Below are positions 45,720-55,006 of a stretch of DNA of 64,000 bases, one piece after another. A program made the position numbers and the translations under genes. The first letter of the stretch is position 1, and each line of letters begins with the position of its first letter. This stretch comes from Agroathelia rolfsii (taxonomy: Eukaryota > Basidiomycota > Agaricomycetes > Amylocorticiales > Amylocorticiaceae): NCBI GenBank assembly GCA_018343915.1, contig JABRWF010000008.1, positions 992,001 to 1,056,000 of the forward strand. Direction: 5' to 3'. The notes under the pieces were generated by a model. It was not told the DNA's origin. It saw nothing but the letters and a program-made list of their open reading frames with translations, and did not search any database.

Positions 45720-45900
45720 TGACCAATCACATGGATCACTTTTTTTTTTAATTACGTTTGTATACCGCTTCATGTACCTAAGACAAACTACGATGTTAAA
45801 GGCTGTGGTAATATTTAACAAAAATTGGGGAAGTGTGGTGTAGGTTGGGATGATATAGGTTGGGACCACATGGATCACATATTCTAACGGTTGGGTTGGG
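45720..45900. repeat. Dispersed repeat, copy 1
   Basis: Resembles 48150-48300 in the same orientation: the stretch with TCATGTACCTAAGACAAACT (copy 2 has TCATGTACTGTAGACAAACT) followed by GTG(A/T)...GGGGAAGT(G/T). Similarity by eye is roughly 70-75 per cent with small gaps. Both copies lack coding capacity. Confidence 0.5.
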
Positions 45901-45973
45901 TTAGCTGAGCAATAGTGACTTTGCCTATCCAGCGTGCCGTTATAACCGTGTAAGGACGAATAACAGAGTCTCC

Positions 45974-46556
45974 ATGTCAATCGCCCTCCGTTTCCTCTCT
46001 AAGCCGTCTGAGTCTGTCTCTGAGTCCTCGGATAGTGATGTCACGCTTGCGGCGTGGCTATCGCCCCTGGCACTTTCACTCAAAGCACCCCGCAACTTGA
46101 ATGCAGGCATGTATCTTCTGCGCTTATCATAACAACTGATGTCCTGTTAACTGTAGCAGGCACAAGCACTCAATTGGAAGTTGCCGAATCAGCATTCAAC
46201 AACTCCGTGATTGGGCTAAACGTATCGATCCAACTGCCCATGACGTTCCTCTACAATTTACTTCCGATGATAACTCACTCCCTGCAGCTCTCAGTGTTTC
46301 TGATATTCATAATGCAAACATTGCCCTTCGCCGTTTTGGGATTGTCCGAAACTACTCCGTCGAAAAGCACAGCCAGACCATTATATTTATTCCTACGCGT
46401 CTTGACTCGCCGGACGGAGGCCACAGCGAAGAGGTTATGATTATCATGAAGCGACGCCCCGCACTCCCAGGAGAAATGCCGAATAAAATGGTAAGACAGT
46501 TTCAGGAGGGAGAAATGGAGAGAAGAATCAGGCACCAGCTGGAAGCCATTTATTAG
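45974..46556 (+). CDS. Small hypothetical protein, 177 residues
   Basis: Two exons (45974-46110, 46160-46556) with a 49-bp GT-AG intron join in frame. The N-terminus is MSIALRFLSKPSESVSESSD, a Ser/Asp-rich start. The second exon encodes ISIQQLRDWAKRIDP, NIALRRFGIVRNYSVEKHSQ and a basic/acidic helical end, EGEMERRIRHQLEAIY. No family is recognised and no signal peptide or TM segment is seen. The exon 2 frame is not the longest open frame on the strand, so automatic annotation could choose wrongly. Probably a real, lineage-restricted gene. Confidence 0.5.
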
Positions 46557-47099
46557 CTAACACTTGAATGGGACACCACAGTTATTGATTAAATACATTG
46601 ATGAAGGTAGTTCCTATATCTAATTGAATTCTTGTATTGTTTAACCATTTGACTTCAGTAGTAGGGGCTCACACTTTGCTTGGGTATCTGACTTCAAGTT
46701 ATCTTGGTCTGTAAATACGCATCCATCATGTCGACTGCAGCTGTCCATAGCTAAGATAGGGGCTCGTCTACCTACCCATATACATGTCTACCTCTTAACT
46801 TGATTTTTTATATTACCAGTATGCCACTAAAGAAAAGGTCTCAACTAGTACCAATTCCCCCCCCTCTCTCTCTCTCACAAAAAAACTATCAACTAAAAAG
46901 ACAGCAAGATTTTGCCTAAGACAGAACTCGATGGCGTATTGTTTGTGGATTCTTCCATCTCCAATAGGACAGGTAGTCGGAGACTGGTTTTTTTATGCGA
47001 GCATGTCGGGACTTTGATTGCGTAGGCATAGTGGAAAGATGGAATTTATAGGTACATAAGTACAAAAGTATAGTGCCATAGCTTGTGTAAGCACTAGCA
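46557..47099. other. Intergenic, no gene seen
   Basis: AT-rich DNA with a CT run (46857-46877) and no coding exon. Confidence 0.45.
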
Positions 47100-47960
47100 A
47101 TGAAATGCTATCTACTACAGTCGAGTGTTATTACAAATAGGAGTGGATCGAGTGGATTAATCTTGAACCAAGCGAAATCCTCATTGTACAAATATTTGTT
47201 AAATCGAGTGTTATATCTTTATGTCGGCAAGCAATGTAACAATTTTGATCTGTCTGGTGAAGGCCAAAGCCGTCAGACCACATCGTTGAGAAGCAGTTTA
47301 GAAACGAGGTAGGTTACAACGAAAGATATCCTTGGCAGTGCACAGTACGCTATAACCCATCGTACTGCGAAGATGGAGGAATTCCAGACTCGAACGGTTG
47401 CTTATACTTGTATCTTTCAGCTAAATCATTATCAATGGCAGGAGATGCTCTGAAAGCTTCGAGTCACGGAAAAACAGTATTGAACATACCAACTTGCCAG
47501 TCGTATCTGCATCTACCATGTGTGCAGAGTTGCAAAGCTCCTATATAATTTTCAGGCAAATTGTCTGTCAAAATTTAGGTTTAGGTCTGGCTATGACATG
47601 GGGATTTGAATCTAATTCCAAGAAGATAAATACCCATCAAGCTAAAGGGGCATAGGAAGAATGCAATATCCACAAAGTTTTTAAGAATTCCATCCCGAGG
47701 GCTTTATCATCACGCGAGATAAGGCGCAGGTGCTTCAACTTTCAAGCAAGAGAGTTTGGAATGATCGTATCCCAAGCTGAGGGGTTCGGTCCCATTCGGC
47801 TCTCCATGTAGATACAATGCATCTAGATGAGCATTATGGCGCAAGAGCACTGGGACCAGCTCCGAAGATTTATCATGTTTTCGGAGATGATGAAAGGTTA
47901 ATTTTGTTAACTGGCCAAATGCCAACCCCCCAAACCACCACACAACCTCCCCCATGCTTC
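47100..47960 (-). pseudogene. F-box/LRR-like gene relic, copy 3 (inverted)
   Basis: The minus strand of 47110-47360 matches the 3' half of copy 2, e.g. TTCTCAACGA(T/C)GTGGT and the following GGCTT(T/C)GG. The minus strand of 47955-47710 encodes an LRR-like segment (LTKLTFHHLRKHDKSSELV, NAHLDALYLHGEPNGTEPLS). Stops and frame changes separate the parts. It is a third, inverted member of the family at 23.6-26.7 kb. Confidence 0.5.
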
Positions 47961-48149
47961 ACAACAGGTGCAATTTTTTGTGGCCAAAGAACCTCTCCAT
48001 TCTTTCTTCGACAGCAGTGACGTTTATCTGAGCCAAAAAGATTAAATCTGGTGTTTTCAAAAGAAAAATGTCATTTTTACCAATCTTTTGACAAATCCCT
48101 CTACCTTGAATAAAGGATTTGGTAAAAAGTACTTTCCGCATGGCCCATC

Positions 48150-48300
48150 TTTATTATTATTATTTAATACGTTTATATACAGCATCATGTACTGTAGACA
48201 AACTACGGTGTAAGGAGCTGTGATGACTGTTTGGAAGGTAAGGGAAGTGTAGTGTTTAGTAGTATAAGGGGAAGTTAGGAGGTTTGAAATTGTATACAAA
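48150..48300. repeat. Dispersed repeat, copy 2
   Basis: Partner of 45720-45900. It lies at the 5' side of the inverted F-box-like relic. The relation to any mobile element is unknown, and no terminal repeats or target-site duplications were found. Confidence 0.5.
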
Positions 48301-49467
48301 ATGACCGGTCTGGTCTGTTATATTAATGAGTATCAATGGAGATGGGGGAGTTTATGTATCCAGAAAGGTAAAACATGATTGTTGATTATACGGAATAGAG
48401 GAATTATGGGCATGATGTCACGTGATGCTTGTGTTTACCGATCCTTTTACTCAATGCAAGGCGGTTGGTAGAAGTATTGGTAGAAATGAGGCTTTCCCCT
48501 GGAAAAAACCGGAGTGCTATAGTTAAGTCGTTTTCAGTATTTAGATCCTACAGCACGTAAGTCTACTTCATACTAGATACATATTACTTTTCCATCATGG
48601 CAGTATAACCTATCAATTTTTATTCCTCTGATGGGGAGAGATATTTCATTCCCAAAAATTTGGTCGCAAAGTAAGTGTATTACATTGTAGTAGAAGCTTC
48701 AGCATCAGAGCTGGCAACTGAAAGTTAGCGCGACCTTCCAAGATAGACAAGGGTCCGTCAGTCACTCTTTTGACGTCACATTATAACTTCTTGCTGGATG
48801 TTCTCTATACTGGTACTAATCCTATCAATTTTGAAACTGACCTTAGCCGGAGTCCAGAAAATACCTAGCTATGTGCGTGGGCAATGATTAAAATAAACGT
48901 GATGGGATTGTGGTAAATTACTTATTAACGATAACAGAGAAGGTTCGCTTATAAAATTTCTCAGTCCAACCATTCACATAGCATGCATGTACAATGTGGC
49001 TCACAGTGTTGCTTGAACTCAAGCTTAAAGTCCGGTATATGCGCCTCCGGGTGAGTCATCAGTACTGCACCAGCGGCGGCCGGGCCACCGCCATTGAATC
49101 CATTTACCAAAAAAAAAAAAATCACACTAAAATTTGGGTTTATAGAGGTTTAAGAATGATAGTGCACTGAAACGCGGGCCCTTTTATACTAATTAGGATA
49201 TGCCGGTGTCTCTATCAAGCTTACCAAATTGAATAACCCCATAGTGGGTCATCATTGTCGCATCGCCGTGTCGCCAGCAGTTGCTTGCACTGCCTTTGAT
49301 AGCATCATTCACTGGCAGTTGAGTTTGCGGAACACCTAGAAACCACTGTAACATGCTATTCCTTTGTTTATCCAGAGGCACTGTTAAAATCATGACGTCA
49401 AAACGAACTTGTAGGCATCAATTGCCTCGGTTCAACCTTCTACGATTCCCCTTCTAGCATGTGAAAT
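48301..49467. other. Intergenic, no gene seen
   Basis: AT-rich DNA upstream of the seven-TM gene, including an A-run of about 13 nt near 49110. No coding exon supported. Confidence 0.45.
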
Positions 49468-50775
49468 ATGCAGGCTGACAAAGGAGCATCGCCACATGGA
49501 TTTAACCTTGAGAACATAAAATCAGGGTTTTCCGAGCTACACCTATCCAAGATGGAGCTACCTGCATCTACACCGACTTCTGATAAAGCCTCATTTGAAA
49601 ATGCTTTATATGTTGGGATTATCATCATATCTATAATATATGGTAAGTACCACTAACTATCTTCTGAGGGTTTGAGTCGGTCTTATAGTACACTGAATCA
49701 CCAATAATACTTAGGTTTTTATTTAGGTCTTGCATTTGTGATTGCTCGCATTGTCATCTACAATCCAAGTATCAGCCAATTCAGAAAAAGAATTTACCTA
49801 GGATTTGGGGGAGCCCTCTTTCTTCTCAATACATTTGCATATGTCTGCATGCCTCTGATTGGCCAGCTAATATGGATTGTGTATCGAGACTTGGAGGAGT
49901 TCGCTTCGGGTCCATATTCCTGCTATATGAAGATTACAAGGGGGCCGGGTATTGCTTGGCACATGGTTTTTGCTGATCTAGCCCAGGTTTTGTCCATGTT
50001 TCTCAGTGATGCCCTTCTGGTGTGTGTTTCTTAGTACTGTTTTACAGATATAGCGTTGTTATTTATTTTCATCACTTAATCCCCCTAGATTTATCGATGC
50101 CATATCATTTTTGGCTCCCGTTTGAAAGTTATTGCATTTCCTGTAACATGCTTGATCGGATACGCCCGTAAGTCAAGGCTTCAAGTTTGTTATGCAGTAA
50201 TTATAACAGGTGTTATTACTGCCAGTTGCATCAATTCTTTCTTATGTCCCACCTCTGACAAATACAAACAAGCCGTACATTAACCTTCAGCTCACAAAGA
50301 TCACTCTGATGTTCCTTGTTAATCCCATGGTTACTATTATGATCACCTGGAGGATATTTGCTGCAGCTCGGAACTCTCGGGGAGACACAAGAATTGAGAA
50401 ACTTTACACCAACGTGTCCGCTGCACTCATCGAATCAGCTGCTCCATGGACTATAATCGGAATATCTGTTCTGATTGCAAGTTGGATAGGAAACATTTTC
50501 TGGTGGGTGGGTATATATATGATATGGGTTGCAACCGGAGTAAGTGTTTTAACGCCATTCAATACTATAACAGCGGTAACTCATACGATGGTTAGATGTT
50601 ACTGCCACAGCTTTTGATTTTTCGCTTATTCATGAGTATTGAATCGGACAAAAGGACGTCGTTGGAATCGGAAAAAGTTAGCACCATGATTTTTGCTTCG
50701 ACTCCGCCTGTTACGGATCTCGACTCCGATGAACTCGAACCATCAGTCCAAGCTAGACCAATTATGTCCGTATAA
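49468..50775 (+). CDS. Seven-TM membrane protein, basidiomycete family of unknown function
   Basis: Five exons (49468-49642, 49727-50019, 50089-50167, 50226-50539, 50596-50775) give 346 residues. Seven hydrophobic segments are seen: ALYVGIIIISIIYGLAFVIA, LGFGGALFLLNTFAYVC, ADLAQVLSMFLSDALLV, VIAFPVTCLIGYALASIL, ITLMFLVNPMVTIMITW, AAPWTIIGISVLIAS and FWWVGIYMIWVATG. A conserved turn LLPQLLIFR follows. The family feature is a Tyr-Arg-Cys after TM3 (IYRCHIIFGSR). The tail is Ser/Glu-rich and cytosolic in style. The layout is receptor-like, but no known GPCR signature is seen. Two decayed relatives lie in this window. Confidence 0.72.
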
Positions 50776-51463
50776 CCTCATAGTGTCTCTAGCAAAGTAA
50801 CTCTCACGTCGTAGCTAGATGAATATTTCACTCTAAATATTATTAATAGGCCATCTATCAGCCACTCATTGTATTCATGGCTCTTCTGAGATCATCTTAG
50901 ATTTGTAACTGAACTTGAGCTTGTGTTTGCTACAGCCCACTAAGGCTACTAGCGCTGAGAACCGATCAGCCAGTCCTCCATATGCTGGCAATAAAATCAT
51001 AGCTAGGCTTCTCAGCTTGAGCTTGGCGAACTCGAGCCGACTAGGTAGGTAACCAACCGGTCTTCCAACAGCCTTGGTTTATACCGGCGTGGTTTTAGTC
51101 TCCCATAGGTCACGGATCTTGACCGTTCGCCACGCTTACTTGAATAGCATAATTTCAGGAGCCATTCAAGACCGCGATATGACTGATACAATCATGCCTT
51201 CTTCCTCGAGAAATAAGGCTTGAAACTGTTCCGAGTCAAATTGACTCGGATGTATACAGGGACCCCTACTTATTAAATGCATGTAAGGGTGAATGTATGC
51301 GTTGAGGTGTATCATTTACTCGGACCTCGACCTCCATCCTTCTGCATTTGAAGTTGATTCACCTATGGATCGTTAGCTCAGGCCGCCAGTTGTAGCCACC
51401 TGGATTATAAGTTGCATCCACACTTTCACGTCAGTATAGGTTTTCTGGATTGAGCTCATCGAT

Positions 51464-52737
51464 GGCTCAGACTACAAGAGTCTTGGACCAAACCTCCTTT
51501 GAGTGTTCTCTCTATGTTGGGATCATTTTCACATCTATAGAATACGGTAAGTGCTATCAACAACCTTTGAAATAGAGCGTAAAGACACCAATACTAAAAT
51601 ATCCAGAATACAAGGTGTCTACCTAGGCCTTGCATTCATGATTATCAGAACGGTCATCCAAGTATTATTCGTCCTCGAATAAGCTTCTATCTGACGTTTG
51701 GGGGAGCCGTTTTCCTTCTCAACACACTTGCGTTCCTATGCATACCACTGATGGGCCAGCTGATGTAGATTGTGCACCGAGAGGACGTTTCCTCATATAG
51801 ATACTACATGAAGAATGGGATGGGCCCGAATACTGCCTGGCATATGGCTATTGCTGGCTTAACCCAAGCCTTATTCATACTTCTAGGTGATGCCATTCTG
51901 GTATGTGCTGCCCCGTATTTTACAAATTCAGTATCCATTTTTATTATTATCAGATTTACTTAGATATATCGATGCTATGTGGTTTTTGGCTCTCAAGTTT
52001 GAGGGTTATCGCACTCTTAGCAATATTATCAATTGGACACGTTGGACAGTTGATTTTCTGTGCCTCCTATATCCTAACCTTAAGAATATTTATGTTGTTG
52101 CTTAGTTTCATCGATTCTTCGCCATGCTTTGCCCTTCAACAGTAGAATATGCCAAATTCAAGTTCTTGGAAATGACGTTGATTATTCTTGTCAACGCTAT
52201 GGCCACTCTCACGATCCCTTGGAAGATATTCGCCGCAATCCGATATACACAGGGTATGCAGGACATCAAAAAGTCTTTGACCAACGTCCCTACCATTCTC
52301 GTTGACTAGGCAGCTCCATGGACAATGATCGAGATTACTCTTTGATTACAGGCCGGATAGGAAATACGTTCTGGTGGGAAGGCATATATGTGATATGGTT
52401 GGCAACTAGGGTGAGTGTCTTCACGATGCCGTAGTATCCAGGCTCACAGCTTCCTCAACTTATGGAATGACCAGCTATTATCTCCCCAGCTTTTCATCGT
52501 TCGTGTCTCCATTGGTGTTGCATGGGACAGGAACACACCCGAGTCATTAAATTTTTCTCAAATCAGCACCATAGGTTTGTGTTACCCCTGCCTGCTGTGG
52601 ACCTTGGCTCCGACATCAAGTCAACTGGACTTGAAGCTTGAATCATCGTGCATCATGGTACAGACAATGCTCAACCGGCTCATAACCGGTAACGGATTCA
52701 AGCTTCATGGCTTGCATACAGCGTCTTACCAGTAAAT
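51464..52737 (+). pseudogene. Pseudogene of the adjacent seven-TM gene
   Basis: Tandem relative of 49468-50775. It keeps FECSLYVGIIFTSIEY, GLAFMIIRTV, LTFGGAVFLLNTLAFLC, IAGLTQALFILLGDAILV, TNVPTILVD and SPQLFIVRVSIGVAW. It is broken by a frameshift after TM1 (about 51660), an in-frame TAG replacing Trp in GQLM-stop-IVHRE (51766), and stops before AAPWTM and later. Non-functional. Confidence 0.75.
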
Positions 52738-53157
52738 GAAGTAACGTTCGGGCCACGCTACAATAGAAGGGACTCGGAAAGTGGTCAGGTTCATGTTTTC
52801 GCTTTTAATAGAACGAGTGGGGTTTTTTCAATATTTCTCGTTGCACGTACTCGTTTTGGTCCTTTCGAGTTTGTAACACTGACTCAGTAGCGACACACTT
52901 ATGTTAGTCAACAGTGTATGCGCGAGAAAAGATAATATACAGGCTTCGCAACTTGAGCTTGAAAACTGAATGAGATGATCTTATTCTTCCGTGGTAAAAA
53001 CAGCACATTGGCGCATACATGTATCATATCCTAGCCTGAGTTATCAATGTTAATCACATAACCTCCATCCAGCAAGTGTGTATGTGAGTATCGAGCATCA
53101 TAAACACATGTATAGTATGACATAGAAACTTTATATTAGTTGATCGTCAATTATCAA
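52738..53157. other. Intergenic, no gene seen
   Basis: No coding exon; 3' flanks of converging units. Confidence 0.45.
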
Positions 53158-54554
53158 TTACGCCCTCGATGGAAGTCGGCTATTCGCACTTGGTCCAGTA
53201 CCAGGTGCAAAGGCGGTACTACTAATATAGCCCGTACACCCAGGAGTCTCGGGCAAGAACTTTATCGGATTTCGATTTACGAATTGCAAGACCTTCTGAA
53301 CGGAAAGAAGATGTTGTTCCCCTCGCAGAACGAGTAACTCAGCCCTCGTCATCTCCCACGCCTTGAATATATTATTCCAAAAGTCCAAATTCCATAAACG
53401 CAGCTGGGCACCGATATCATAGAGTTGCTTGATAAATATGAATTTGCGAGGGATATCCCATGAAGCTGGTGGATAGAGCACTTTAGGGTCAGAAGTATAG
53501 ATGAAATGCCACACGAGCTGGAACAGCTCTGGCACGGGCACCCATATATAATAGACGGGAATGTATTGCCCCATTTCTGTCTGGACGACGGGTGCGGACG
53601 TTTGGCAATAGGCTCCCACCCCGGCATTGACGAGCAAAAACAGATCGTGGAAGCCAAGGATAATTTCAAGATGCTGAAATTGTGGCTGAGGAGGGTTGGT
53701 AGGGGGGTTCTGAGTTGGTTTAATTATGAAAACGTAGGTTGGGTCATCTACATTGCCTTTGATGAAGGCTGTGGTGGGTATTCCGGGGCCTTTAGTCAAT
53801 TTGAATCGCTGAGCGGCCCTCATCATCCTAGAAAAAGAGATTTAGTACGCATATCAATGATGCAATCAAATGCACAATTGAGCCCTTACTTCTTGGAAGG
53901 CCAAGTTGAAGCCATCGTCCTATGGATATCGTCATACGATTGGCCTCTGAAACCAGGGTATTTCCTATACAAAAACTCCAGTTGAGCTAATCTGGGTACG
54001 CCATAGTCGCTAAGGCTGGGCGGTAGAGGTGGCAAAGGGGTTGATGGAATAGCTGGTGATTGTGCAACTACAGCATTGGCTTTCTTTTTCTTGGCACCCT
54101 TGACTTTTCGCTTGGAAGTGCTAGCAATTGTATTTGGCGCTTTGGGCGCAGATATATCTTGGACGCAGACTAGTGGCACAGCAACTGGTGCGAATTGCGC
54201 CGCGGGAGAACTCCATGGTAAGGGTACAAATGGTATCTTTGCTTTCTGTTGTGCTACGGTTGTGATAGGTAGTGGAGCAGGTGCGGTCTGTTGAGCTGCC
54301 ACAGGTGGCCCAGGTAGGGCCTGCGACGATTTGTTATGAGAGCTGAAAGAAGCCTGAGGTATTGGCGGAGGTGCAAGTGGAGCTTGCTGGACCGCCACAA
54401 GTGACACAGGCAGGGCTTGCAAAGGCTTGTTATGTGAGGGTGCTGAAGTCTTCTCAGTGGGTGTCGATGTCGGTGCTGGGGCAGTCACTGATTGATCTTT
54501 ATCTTTTGAATATCCAAAAATGAAATTCTGAGCCGCAGCGATTAGGGATGTCAT
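53158..54554 (-). CDS. Hypothetical proline/alanine-rich protein, 444 residues
   Basis: Two exons (54554-53890, 53827-53158) join in frame. Residues 20-130 are low complexity (Ala, Pro, Gln, Ser) with two imperfect tandem units of about 40 residues, each containing SHNK, QALP and VAxQQxAPxxPPI. A basic KRKVKGAKKKKAN patch near residue 150 may be a nuclear signal. The C-terminal 240 residues are ordered and hydrophobic/aromatic (GFHDLFLLVNAGVGAYC, IWVPVPELFQLVWHFIY). I recognise no family. It lies alone between intergenic stretches. Confidence 0.65.
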
Positions 54555-55006
54555 CTTAGTGGTGGATGATAGCTGGGCAGGGAATGTGTGCGCGACGCGT
54601 GAGTACAGCGTTCGTGAGGTGTGATGATTGCTAGCCCCAATAGCAGATGGTACAGCATTTATATTCTAGAGCAGTGCTCGACTGTGCAGGAAGCGCTTGG
54701 ATCACCTGGATCATCTGCTTTTGGTACCAAGCGGCGCGAGTGGTGGATGTCGTCGGTAAGATCATCTTGACTCAGACCACTTCGTTCAATCCAGAATAAC
54801 ACTGCTACAAAAGGAAATAGAAATGTGGTTTCCCATTACATAATCCAGGACAAAAGAGCAAGTGGGCACATGTCGGCCGGCAAAGCAGTGGTAGCATCGT
54901 TGAAGGCAACCAAGACAAGAAAGAATGTGGCACCAAGCACCATCTGAGTGTTTGTATCAAAGGAAATGGGTGTACAAGGGAGCAATAAACTACATGAATC
55001 TGGTCA
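54555..55006. other. Intergenic, no gene seen
   Basis: Promoter side of the proline-rich gene and 3' flank of the helicase gene; no coding exon. Confidence 0.45.

Noticed and set aside
46104..46110. GC donor for the intron of the small gene at 45974
   Set aside because: A GT donor at 46111 gives a correct reading phase with the acceptor at 46159, so no GC donor is needed.
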